Assembly (NCBI RefSeq): GCF_020164435.1
Contig: NZ_JAIUDQ010000005.1
Location: 243,344 to 307,343 of the forward strand
Length of the DNA: 64,000 nt
Origin: Phyllobacterium lublinensis
Lineage (GTDB): Bacteria; Pseudomonadota; Alphaproteobacteria; Rhizobiales; Rhizobiaceae
Reading direction: 5' to 3'
Both the position numbers and the translations under genes were made by a program. Positions 1-7,203 of the stretch are shown piece by piece. A model generated the notes under the pieces. It was given only the letters and a program-made list of their open reading frames with translations. It made no database searches and was not told the DNA's origin. How positions within the stretch are numbered: the first letter of the stretch is position 1; each line of letters begins with the position of its first letter.

Positions 1-934
1 CGTCACGGTCGGATTCATCGCGAATGTCCGAAATCCCCTCGATGCGCTTTTCACGCACGAGGTCGGCCATCTTCTCGATCATCGTCGCCTTGTTGACCTG
101 ATAGGGCACCTCGGTGATGATGATCGCTTCCCGATCGCCCCTCATGCTCTCTATCGCAACCTTACCGCGCATCAGGATCGAGCCGCGACCGGTGCTATAG
201 GCCGAATAGATACCGGACCGGCCAAGCACGATGCCACCGGTAGGGAAATCCGGACCGGGGATGATCTCCATCAGTTCCGGCAACTCGATGGCCGGGTTGT
301 CGATCAGTGCGATACAGCCGTTGATGACCTCTGCAAGATTATGTGGTGGCACGTTCGTGGCCATGCCGACCGCGATGCCGCCCGAACCGTTGACGAGCAG
401 ATTGGGGAAGCGCGCGGGCAGAACCACAGGCTCCTGCTCGCGGCCGTCATAATTGTCCTGGAAATCGACTGTTTCCTTGTCGATATCCTCGAGCAGAGAC
501 TCCGACACCTTTTCAAGACGGCATTCCGTGTACCGCATGGCCGCGGGGGAGTCGCCGTCGATGGATCCGAAGTTACCCTGGCCGTCGACGAGTGGATTGC
601 GGAGTGACCAGTCCTGCGCCATGCGGACGAGCGCATCATAGATCGACGCGTCGCCATGGGGATGGAACTTACCCATCACCTCACCGACGACACCCGCCGA
701 CTTGCGATACGACCGGTTCCACGACAGGCCCATTTCGTTCATCGCATGCAGGATACGCCGGTGCACGGGCTTCAGGCCATCGCGGACATCGGGCAGTGCA
801 CGACTGACGATGACGCTCATCGCATAGTCGAGATAGGAGCGCTGCATTTCCTCGATAATGGAAATCGGCTCGATGCCGGAATTCGGTCCGGATTTATCGT
901 CTTCGGGGCCGGAAGGTGGGGTTAGGTCAGACAC
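1..934 (-). CDS. gyrA: DNA gyrase subunit A, N-terminal part (partial at window edge)
   Basis: This is the ATPase-partnered breakage-reunion subunit of DNA gyrase, which introduces negative supercoils. Reading the minus strand from a GTG at 932-934 gives [13 protein letters not shown], then the conserved [18 protein letters not shown] and the quinolone-determining stretch [19 protein letters not shown]. The frame stays open to the window edge, so only about 311 residues are present. The catalytic tyrosine region is present as the stretch [12 protein letters not shown]. At the position equivalent to E. coli Ser83 there is alanine (codon GCG), followed by Ser; the Asp87 equivalent is kept. An upstream ATG at 942-944 runs into a stop after seven codons in another frame, so GTG is the credible start. 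Confidence 0.95.
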   Translation of the reverse strand, partial: MSDLTPPSGPEDDKSGPNSGIEPISIIEEMQRSYLDYAMSVIVSRALPDVRDGLKPVHRRILHAMNEMGLSWNRSYRKSAGVVGEVMGKFHPHGDASIYDALVRMAQDWSLRNPLVDGQGNFGSIDGDSPAAMRYTECRLEKVSESLLEDIDKETVDFQDNYDGREQEPVVLPARFPNLLVNGSGGIAVGMATNVPPHNLAEVINGCIALIDNPAIELPELMEIIPGPDFPTGGIVLGRSGIYSAYSTGRGSILMRGKVAIESMRGDREAIIITEVPYQVNKATMIEKMADLVREKRIEGISDIRDESDRD

Positions 935-970
935 GAGACACTCATCTTTCGTATAGAATCAATCTTTGAT

Positions 971-1000
971 CTTATAGCGGCTTTCGAATTGAAAAGCCAA
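971..1000 (-). promoter_or_regulatory. gyrA: Candidate sigma-70 promoter of gyrA with an internal inverted repeat
   Basis: On the minus strand a TTGGCT (-35) and TATAAG (-10) lie 18 bases apart, about 37 bases before the gyrA GTG. The spacer overlaps an inverted repeat, GGCTTT/AAAGCC around CGAATTGA. This is inferred from consensus match alone; no transcription start is known. Confidence 0.5.
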
Positions 1001-1187
1001 TAAACGGAGGCATAATGCACAGATGAAAACCCTTTAATATCAATTAGATAAAATAGATTTTCTCATGCAGTGAAAAACTTGGGCTCAGAATTCCATGTTT
1101 CTCGACGTTGGAAAGCGAATCCGATAGGTTGCTGAGGCTGTAAACGGTAGGTTGGCCGAGCTTTAAACAGAAAAGAAAAGCAAAATC

Positions 1188-1817
1188 GTGGCGTATTCCG
1201 ATACCCTTCTCAATGCGCTCGTGACCCTCATGGTGACGATCGACCCACCAGGTCTGGCGCCGCTGTTTCTGGCGCTGACGCGCGGCATGAATCGCAGGGA
1301 GCGCAGTCAGGTTGGCCTGCGCGCAAGCCTCATCGCTTTCATCGTGCTGACGGTGTTCGCGATCGCCGGGGCACAAATCCTGGCACTCTTCGGCATAACG
1401 CTGGGCGCATTTCGCATTGCAGGCGGTCTGTTGCTGTTCTGGATCGCCTTCGAAATGATTTTCGAGCGACGCAACGAACGCAAGGAAAAAAGCGCTGAGG
1501 TTGCGATAACCAAGGATCATATCCGTAACATTGCAGCGTTCCCGCTCGCCATTCCACTGATCGCAGGCCCTGGTGCAATATCGGCCACCATTCTCCTTGC
1601 AGGCACGCTGTCGGACGCGACATCGCGCTTGGCACTCATTGTCATCATCCTGATTTGTATCGCAGCATCCTACGTCGTCTTCCTGCTTGCCGAGCGTGTC
1701 GACCGCTTCCTCGGAGAAACCGGACGCTCGATCCTGACCCGCCTGCTCGGCGTTATCCTTGCTGCCCTCGCTGTCCAGTTCGTGGCGGATGGCATCCGGA
1801 CCCTCATCATCAGCTGA
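1188..1817 (+). CDS. MarC-family integral membrane protein
   Basis: This is a 209-residue protein of the MarC/UPF0056 family, whose transport role is still unclear; the E. coli founder was once wrongly linked to multiple antibiotic resistance. The family signatures MVTIDPPGLAPLFLALT near the N-terminus and PLAIPLIAGPGAISATI in the middle are both present. About six hydrophobic membrane segments can be seen, with a charged cytoplasmic loop (ERRNERKEKSAE) near residue 90-100. The start is GTG with no strong ribosome site, so the exact N-terminus is uncertain, but the next residues (AYSDTLLNALVTLMV) fit the family start. The gene diverges from gyrA and converges on the small secreted-protein gene that follows. 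Confidence 0.9.
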   Translation: MAYSDTLLNALVTLMVTIDPPGLAPLFLALTRGMNRRERSQVGLRASLIAFIVLTVFAIAGAQILALFGITLGAFRIAGGLLLFWIAFEMIFERRNERKEKSAEVAITKDHIRNIAAFPLAIPLIAGPGAISATILLAGTLSDATSRLALIVIILICIAASYVVFLLAERVDRFLGETGRSILTRLLGVILAALAVQFVADGIRTLIIS

Positions 1818-1840
1818 CAAGCGGAAAGCAGGTCCTGACG

Positions 1841-2266
1841 CTACAGCGCCGCGTCTGCCGTTGTGCTTTCGGCGGCAGTGCTGAACAGCAGCGTGATTGG
1901 CCTTCCAGCGATGGCGCCGCCGAAATCATCTGTGATTGGCAGCGGCAGGTTCTGGTAGAGTGCTTCCAGCACCGAAGCCACGAACGCCCGCTTGAGAGGC
2001 ATGTCCTGACCGAGCTTGGCGTAGCTAGCGCGCGGATTTCCGATCATGCTGCCGTCACGACGCAGGGCAAAGCGTAGGGTAATCTCAAGATTCTCTGTCC
2101 CCGGCGGAGGCTTCCAACAGGAATAGAGTACCGGCCCAAGCTCGAACACCGAGGCAATCGGCTCACGGCTCCCACACGGCCGTTCTCCTGCCCCGGCGGA
2201 CACCACCGGATACAATAGAACAAGCGCAACCGCGAAAGCGCGAAATCTGCCCAAAATCACCCCCAC
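1841..2266 (-). CDS. Small secreted protein with TolA/TonB C-terminal-like domain
   Basis: This is a protein of about 141 residues if it starts at the GTG at 2264-2266, placed 10 bases after a GGAGGG. That start gives a signal peptide (RFRAFAVALVLLYPVVSAGAG). The mature part contains CWKPPPGTENLEITLRFALR and RDGSMIGNPR, which resemble the C-terminal domain shared by TolA and TonB-like periplasmic proteins in alphaproteobacteria (a Trp-x-Pro-Pro motif followed by a strand and an 'RDGS' turn). Two cysteines in the mature part could form a disulfide. It follows ndh on the same strand after a short gap, so co-transcription is possible. The domain call is from motif memory, not a profile search; the specific function is unknown. 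A longer reading frame extends upstream to 2323. Confidence 0.6.
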   Translation of the reverse strand: MGVILGRFRAFAVALVLLYPVVSAGAGERPCGSREPIASVFELGPVLYSCWKPPPGTENLEITLRFALRRDGSMIGNPRASYAKLGQDMPLKRAFVASVLEALYQNLPLPITDDFGGAIAGRPITLLFSTAAESTTADAAL

Positions 2267-2341
2267 AGGGATTGATCCCTCCACGTCAGATTCGCTACCC
2301 AATTGCCTGAATAAGCAAGTCACTCTTAAGGTGTATCAGGG

Positions 2342-3631
2342 TCAGGATCCAACTTCCTCGGCTGCATCTTTTTGGGTGATCAGACGTGCGCTGCGGGCGC
2401 CGGTTATCGATATCCATAGCCAGCTCAGCGCCACGGCCAACCGATTGCGCAACCCGATCAGAAAATAAATATGCGCCAGGCCCCACAGCCACCATGCGAT
2501 ATAGCCTTTGAGTTTGATCCAGCCGAAATCCGTCACCGCCGCCCGCTTCCCGATCGTCGCCAGATCACCCGCGTGCTGGTAGGTGAACGGTCGTATCGCC
2601 AGATCGCCGGCAAGCCTTGCCTTGATCGTCTTCGCGACATGCACGCCCTGCTGCTTTGCTGCCGGTGCAATGCCGGGCACCATGCCCCTGCCCGCGTCGG
2701 CAACCGTCGCCGTGTCCCCGATCACGAAGATCTCCGGATGGTCCGGCGCCGTCAAGTCAGCATTGACGATCACGCGTCCGGCGCGATCAGCCGGTGCATT
2801 CAGCCATTTGGCCGCCGGCGACGCCTGCACGCCAGCCGCCCAGATGATGGTTTTGGCCCGCAGCGACTTGCCGCCAAACTCGACGCCGTCCGCGTGGCAT
2901 TCTGTGACCGGGTTGCCGAGATGGACCGTTACGCCAAGCTTCTCGAGCGCTTGCTTCGCATAGGCGGACATGTCCTCCTTGAACGCCGACAAGACCCGCG
3001 GACCGCCCTCGATCAGCACAACGCGCGCGGTCGCCGGATCGATTACCCGGAAATCGCCCTTGAGTGTATCACGGGCCAGATCGGCAATCGTCCCTGCAAT
3101 CTCGACGCCGGTTGGGCCGCCGCCGATAATGACAAATGTAAGATATTCTGCCCGTCGGGCCGGATCCGGTTCGCGTTCGGCCTTTTCAAAGGCGGTAAGA
3201 ATACGCCGCCGGATCGTCGTCGCATCCTCGAGGGTCTTCAGACCGGGAGCGTAGGGTTCCCAGTCGTCATGGCCGAAATAGGCGTGGCGCGCGCCTGTCG
3301 CCAGCACCAGCGTATCGTAGGCAATCGCTTCCCCGTCTGCCGTCAACACCGTGCGGGCAGCCGTGTCGACTCCCTCGACCGTGCCCAGCAAAGTTTCGAC
3401 ATTCTTGTATTTGCGCAGGAGATGCCTGATCGGCCAGGCAATTTCGGAGGTCGCCAGAGTCGAAGTCGCGACCTGATAGAGCAAAGGCTGGAAAAGATGG
3501 TGGTTGCGCTGATCGATCAGCGTGATCGAGATGTCCGTATGGCGAAGATTATTGACGGTTTCCAATCCGCCGAAGCCTCCACCCACGATGACCAAACGAT
3601 GCGGCGGCTGTGCTGGCGTCTGGATCGTCAT
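2342..3631 (-). CDS. ndh: Type II NADH dehydrogenase (NAD(P)/FAD-dependent oxidoreductase)
   Basis: This is a single-subunit, non-proton-pumping NADH:quinone oxidoreductase of the NDH-2 family, about 429 residues. The N-terminal FAD-binding Rossmann motif reads VIVGGGFGGLETV. Then come the quinone-site region HLFQPLLYQVATSTLATSEI, a second NADH-binding motif VIIGGGPTGVEIAG near the middle, and the FAD-contact motif EIFVIGDTA. The C-terminus (YIAWWLWGLAHIYFLIGLRN) is the hydrophobic/amphipathic membrane anchor usual in the family. I chose the ATG at 3631 (MTIQTPAQPP) because a GGAG sits seven bases before it; an in-frame ATG ten codons further upstream has poorer support. The AraC gene upstream lies on the same strand 36 bases away. 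Confidence 0.93.
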   Translation of the reverse strand: MTIQTPAQPPHRLVIVGGGFGGLETVNNLRHTDISITLIDQRNHHLFQPLLYQVATSTLATSEIAWPIRHLLRKYKNVETLLGTVEGVDTAARTVLTADGEAIAYDTLVLATGARHAYFGHDDWEPYAPGLKTLEDATTIRRRILTAFEKAEREPDPARRAEYLTFVIIGGGPTGVEIAGTIADLARDTLKGDFRVIDPATARVVLIEGGPRVLSAFKEDMSAYAKQALEKLGVTVHLGNPVTECHADGVEFGGKSLRAKTIIWAAGVQASPAAKWLNAPADRAGRVIVNADLTAPDHPEIFVIGDTATVADAGRGMVPGIAPAAKQQGVHVAKTIKARLAGDLAIRPFTYQHAGDLATIGKRAAVTDFGWIKLKGYIAWWLWGLAHIYFLIGLRNRLAVALSWLWISITGARSARLITQKDAAEEVGS

Positions 3632-3667
3632 GGCTTGGCTCCGGTGCGCGATATGCGCCAACGTCTA

Positions 3668-4567
3668 TCAGACGATACCGGCTGCGACAATCTTACGGTC
3701 AATCTGCCCGGCCCCCGTCAGCTCCGCCCAGCGCCCCGGGGTCATACCGAAGGCCTTCTTGAATTGCCGGTTGAGATGGCTCTGATCGGCAAAGCCCGTT
3801 GCAGCGGCGATTTCCGCCAATGGCTCGCCCGCCTTGATCATGTTGCGGGCATGTTGCAGGCGGCGCATGAGCAGAAACCGGTGCGGACTTGTCGCATAGA
3901 GTGCCCTGAAGCTTCTTGACAATGCGTAACGATCAAGGCCACTTACCGCCTCAAGCTCATCTGATTTGACAAGACGCAGCGCATTTTCTTCGAGATAGTC
4001 GCGTGCCAATTCGGCCTGCCTCACTGCCAGCGCTCGGGGTGGCTTGACGGCGTGCCTTGAATGCCGGGCCAAGGCCTGTGTCAGGCGGGATACGACATCG
4101 TCAACCAGCAACTCGTCCAGTTCCGCATCCAGATTGCCGAGCGCCGCTGCCAGCACCCCTATCAGGGTCTGATCGGCAATTACAGGATCGGCAACGAATG
4201 GCAGCGAACCGGCGCGGCTTCCCAGGGCACGCATGATAAGCGCCGGCTCAAGATAAAGCATGCGATAGCGCAGCCCGACATCGGTGCCGGCGCCGCCATC
4301 GTGCACCTCATCCGGGTGAAGCACGATGATATTTCCGGGCATGCTAAATCGCCGTTCGCCTCGATACCAGAACGTCTGGACGCCCTGAAGGGTCACTCCG
4401 ATCGCATAGGTATCATGCCGGTGGAGATCATAGCCGTCCCCTGCGAAGCGTGCCTCTATTCTCTCCAACCCGGGATTGGAAGGTGCAGCCATGATCGTAT
4501 CTTGCGTGGACAGCGCGCACGAACGTCCAAGACTGCGTGCAGACTCATCCCCTAGAACGTCCGGCAT
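3668..4567 (-). CDS. AraC-family transcriptional regulator with N-terminal cupin
   Basis: This is a regulator of 299 residues, or about 274 if the ATG at 4492 is used. The N-terminal half is an AraC-type cupin sensor (YDLHRHDTYAIGVTLQGVQTF, then PGNIIVLHPDEVHDG). The C-terminal third carries two helix-turn-helix motifs ending in GFADQSHLNRQFKKAFGMTPG. It diverges from the DUF2000 gene at 4605, with only 37 bases between the starts, so it probably controls that gene and itself from one promoter region. It closely resembles the second AraC regulator at 23,562 in both halves. The ligand cannot be read from the sequence. Confidence 0.9.
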   Translation of the reverse strand: MPDVLGDESARSLGRSCALSTQDTIMAAPSNPGLERIEARFAGDGYDLHRHDTYAIGVTLQGVQTFWYRGERRFSMPGNIIVLHPDEVHDGGAGTDVGLRYRMLYLEPALIMRALGSRAGSLPFVADPVIADQTLIGVLAAALGNLDAELDELLVDDVVSRLTQALARHSRHAVKPPRALAVRQAELARDYLEENALRLVKSDELEAVSGLDRYALSRSFRALYATSPHRFLLMRRLQHARNMIKAGEPLAEIAAATGFADQSHLNRQFKKAFGMTPGRWAELTGAGQIDRKIVAAGIV

Positions 4568-4604
4568 AGGTTCAACTCTTCATGACCATCGGAGAATTAT
4601 ATCG

Positions 4605-5012
4605 ATGTTCGATACCAAAATTGCAATCGTACTGCGAAACGACCTGCCTTCCTGGCAGGCGCTGAATGTGACCGCGTTTCTGACCAGCGGTATCGTCGCT
4701 CAACACCCCGAGGTGATCGGCGAGCCTTACCGCGACCGTGCTGGAAACGTCTACAACCCGCTCTCCATTCAACCGGTGATCATTCTGGCAGCGGATCAGG
4801 CAACCTTATCAACCATCCATCGCCGTTCGCTAGAGCGGGATATCAAGACCTGTCTCTATATAGAAGAGATGTTCGCAACCGGCCATGACGCGGCCAACCG
4901 CGCCGTGTTTGCAGAGTTTGCGCCGGACGACGCCAGGGTCGTCGGCATGGCGATGCGGGCGGATAAAAAGCTGGTCGACAAGATCACCAAGGGCGCGAAA
5001 ATGCATCCGTAA
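4605..5012 (+). CDS. DUF2000 family protein
   Basis: This is a 135-residue protein of the DUF2000 family, which has no assigned function. The start at 4605 (MFDTKIAIVLRNDLPSWQAL) is preceded by GGAG ten bases upstream and matches the usual family N-terminus, including the conserved 'K-x-A-I-V-L-R-x-D-L' strand and the later 'GEPYRDRAGNVYNPL' segment. There is no signal peptide or membrane segment, so it is probably cytosolic. It is divergent from an AraC regulator, an arrangement that implies induction by a small molecule. A longer frame upstream overlaps the regulator and is not credible. Confidence 0.85.
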   Translation: MFDTKIAIVLRNDLPSWQALNVTAFLTSGIVAQHPEVIGEPYRDRAGNVYNPLSIQPVIILAADQATLSTIHRRSLERDIKTCLYIEEMFATGHDAANRAVFAEFAPDDARVVGMAMRADKKLVDKITKGAKMHP

Positions 5013-5023
5013 CGGGCAACTTC

Positions 5024-5662
5024 TTACTGACACGCGCTTAGCGCGGCTACGTCCGCCGACACAATCTTCTCCAGATTGCGACTGATCTTGTCGATCGGCC
5101 AGTCCCACCAGGCTACCGCCTCCAGTTCGCGTACGACATGCGGTTCGAAACGGCTCTTGATCGGCCTGGCGGGATTGCCGCCGGCTATCATGTAGGATGG
5201 GATGTCGGCGGTGACGACCGACCGCGAAGAAATGACAGCGCCGTTGCCGATCTTCACGCCCGGCATAATCAGCGCCTCATAGCCGATCCATACGTCATTG
5301 CCGATGATCGTGTCGCCCTTATAGGGCAGATCGCCCGGTTTGGGCATGACCTTTTCCCAGCCATTGCCAAAGATTTGAAATGGATAGGTCGATATTCCGG
5401 AGAGCTTGTGGTTCGCACCGTTCATGATGAAGCGGACTCCCCTGGCAAGGGCACAAAACTTCCCAATGACGAGTTTGTCTCCAATGAAAGGGAAGTGATA
5501 GAGTACATTTCGTTCAAAATCCTCTGAATCTTCCGGATCATCGTAGTAGGTATAGTCGCCGACAATGATGTTGGGATTGGTGACCGTGTTCTTGATGAAA
5601 CACACCTGCGGATACCCTTGCATGGGGTGTTTGTTGTCAGGACTGGGTCCGTTCATGGTCAC
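5024..5662 (-). CDS. Vat/CatB-type xenobiotic O-acetyltransferase (left-handed beta-helix)
   Basis: This is a 212-residue acetyl-CoA-dependent acyltransferase of the xenobiotic acetyltransferase family, which includes streptogramin A (Vat) and type B chloramphenicol (CatB) acetyltransferases. The sequence shows IIVGDYTYYDDPEDSEDFE, IGKFCALARGVRFIMNGANH, STYPFQIFGNGWEKVMP and GDTIIGNDVWIGYEALIMPG, with hexapeptide repeats forming the beta-helix. His85 in NGANHKLSG corresponds to the catalytic histidine of VatD. The overall match looks closer to Vat than to CatB, and the length is that of the family. It converges on the DUF2000 gene with an 11-base gap. Whether it confers resistance or has another acceptor cannot be decided from sequence. 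Confidence 0.85.
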   Translation of the reverse strand: MTMNGPSPDNKHPMQGYPQVCFIKNTVTNPNIIVGDYTYYDDPEDSEDFERNVLYHFPFIGDKLVIGKFCALARGVRFIMNGANHKLSGISTYPFQIFGNGWEKVMPKPGDLPYKGDTIIGNDVWIGYEALIMPGVKIGNGAVISSRSVVTADIPSYMIAGGNPARPIKSRFEPHVVRELEAVAWWDWPIDKISRNLEKIVSADVAALSACQ

Positions 5663-5742
5663 TCCGGATTGCCGTCGGCATTATGGCCCATCGTAAGGTG
5701 GTGCATGGCAAAATCTTGGCCACGCCAACCACACCCCGTTTT

Positions 5743-6189
5743 TCACAGCAGCTGCCACCCGCGCGCCATCAACAGGACGACGAGATAACGCATGGTTTTA
5801 GCGATTGTCACGAGGATCAGAAAACTGGGCAAGGGCTCGCGCAGGACACCGGCAACGACCGTCAGCGGATCTCCGATGACCGGAGCCCAGCTTAACAAAA
5901 GCGTCCACCTGCCGTAGCGATGGTACCAGGAAGCAGCACGGTCGATTTGTGTAGGGCTCGCGGGAAACCAGCGCCGGCCGCGAAACCTGTCGATGGCGCG
6001 GCCAAGCAGCCAGTTGACCACCGAACCAAGCACATTGCCGACACTGGCCACCGCGATCAGCGCCGTTGTGGAGTAGGAATTGCTGAGGAGGAGCCCGGCA
6101 AGCGCCGCTTCAGACTGCATCGGGAGCACGGTCGCCGCAGCAAAGGCAAGTGCAAAAAGGCCGGCATAAACGCCCAGATCACTGATCAT
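5743..6189 (-). CDS. YqaA-family small membrane protein (DedA-like)
   Basis: This is a 148-residue inner-membrane protein with four or five hydrophobic segments. The features ATVLPMQSEAAL near the N-terminus, VGNVLGSVVNWLLGR and WAPVIGDPLTVVAGVLR are typical of YqaA proteins, which belong to the DedA/SNARE-associated superfamily. DedA relatives act as lipid flippases or are linked to membrane potential, but the role of YqaA is not known. The gene lies 46 bases after ssb on the same strand and could be read through from the SOS-controlled promoter. Confidence 0.85.
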   Translation of the reverse strand: MISDLGVYAGLFALAFAAATVLPMQSEAALAGLLLSNSYSTTALIAVASVGNVLGSVVNWLLGRAIDRFRGRRWFPASPTQIDRAASWYHRYGRWTLLLSWAPVIGDPLTVVAGVLREPLPSFLILVTIAKTMRYLVVLLMARGWQLL

Positions 6190-6235
6190 GACTGGGCGCT
6201 GGGTTCGTTCATTTTATGTCTGGTGCACCCAAGTC

Positions 6236-6754
6236 TCAGAATGGGATCTCGTCGTCGAGATCGCGTGAGAAGTTTCCGCCTGCACTGGAGGAACTGCTTG
6301 ATGATGCGCTGGAGCGGCCGAAATCCGAACCGTAATCATTGTCGGATACCTGTCCGCGGCCGGAATTGTTGTCGAATGAACGGCCACCGCCTGCATTTTC
6401 GCCGCGTGAATCGAGCATTTGCAATTCACCACGGAACTTCTGCAGCACGACTTCCGTCGTATAGCGGTCATTGCCGGTCTGATCCTGCCATTTGCGCGTC
6501 TGCAGCGCTCCTTCCAGATAGACCTTCATGCCCTTCTTCAGGTACTGCTCGGCGACCTTGGCCAGGTTGTCGTTGAAAATGACGACGCTATGCCACTCGG
6601 TCTTTTCCTTGCGCTCGCCGCTGTTCTTGTCGCGCCAGCTTTCCGAGGTCGCAATGCGAAGGTTGACGACCGGGTCTCCTGAACCCAGACGCCGGATTTC
6701 CGGGTCAGCGCCAAGATTTCCTACCAAAATGACCTTGTTGACACTGCCTGCCAT
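6236..6754 (-). CDS. ssb: Single-stranded DNA-binding protein
   Basis: This is the SSB tetramer subunit, 172 residues, which coats single-stranded DNA in replication, repair and recombination. It has the OB-fold N-terminus ([20 protein letters not shown], then [14 protein letters not shown] and [11 protein letters not shown]). A flexible Ser/Gly-rich tail follows, and the acidic tip DLDDEIPF recruits partner proteins. I start it at the ATG at 6754; nineteen extra in-frame codons upstream do not look like SSB. It is divergent from uvrA across a 449-base region with an SOS box. Confidence 0.97.
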   Translation of the reverse strand: MAGSVNKVILVGNLGADPEIRRLGSGDPVVNLRIATSESWRDKNSGERKEKTEWHSVVIFNDNLAKVAEQYLKKGMKVYLEGALQTRKWQDQTGNDRYTTEVVLQKFRGELQMLDSRGENAGGGRSFDNNSGRGQVSDNDYGSDFGRSSASSSSSSSAGGNFSRDLDDEIPF

Positions 6755-7203
6755 GATCCTAACTCCGTAACGTCTGCTTTTAAAATTTGCGCCATCATAC
6801 AGAAGCCGCATTCAAGACGGGCAATTCATTCCCGCTATCCACAATATACAATCACCGTACAGTCCCCGGTCACGCTCATCGGCAGCCCTGCAATATCCTC
6901 CTGCCAGATTTGTCAGGAGACTTGCGCTGCCCAGGACGCAACAACAAACAACCGGGGCTGGGCTTTTTGACAGCCAATGCTCAAACAGCGCAGCTTTGAC
7001 ATGCTGCCAACACCATGTCAGGAGTACATCCGCATTTTGTTCTTTTTTTGTTCTATCACTTGCCCTAACAATGTCAACATGGCTATGGTGATTCCAACAG
7101 GGTTTGACCTCGTAAAAGAGAAGATGCTTTCTACATATAGCTAAGCCTCTCGATGAGGGCATCACTCCTTCCAAACAGCGCGCCCTCTCAAAGGCAAATA
7201 CAC
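6755..7203. promoter_or_regulatory. Divergent ssb-uvrA control region (449 bases, no gene)
   Basis: This region separates the starts of ssb (minus) and uvrA (plus). It holds one perfect SOS box (7039-7053) and an inverted repeat TGACATG-N10-CATGTCA at 6997-7020. A possible uvrA promoter, TTGCCC (7060-7065) and CTATGG 17 bases later, follows the box. Open frames that cross it are antisense extensions without family signatures. Confidence 0.7.
7039..7053. promoter_or_regulatory. LexA (SOS) box, alphaproteobacterial type
   Basis: The sequence is GTTC, seven T residues, then GTTC, an exact match to the GTTC-N7-GTTC consensus known for LexA in alphaproteobacteria. It sits about 150 bases before the uvrA start and 285 before the ssb start, in the shared divergent region. 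UvrA and SSB are both classical SOS-regulon members. Confidence 0.9.

Noticed and set aside
2471..3919. 482-residue open frame on the plus strand
   Set aside because: It lies opposite ndh and the AraC regulator, is rich in Arg, His and Asp, and shows no family motif. It is a by-product of GC-rich codon use in the real genes.
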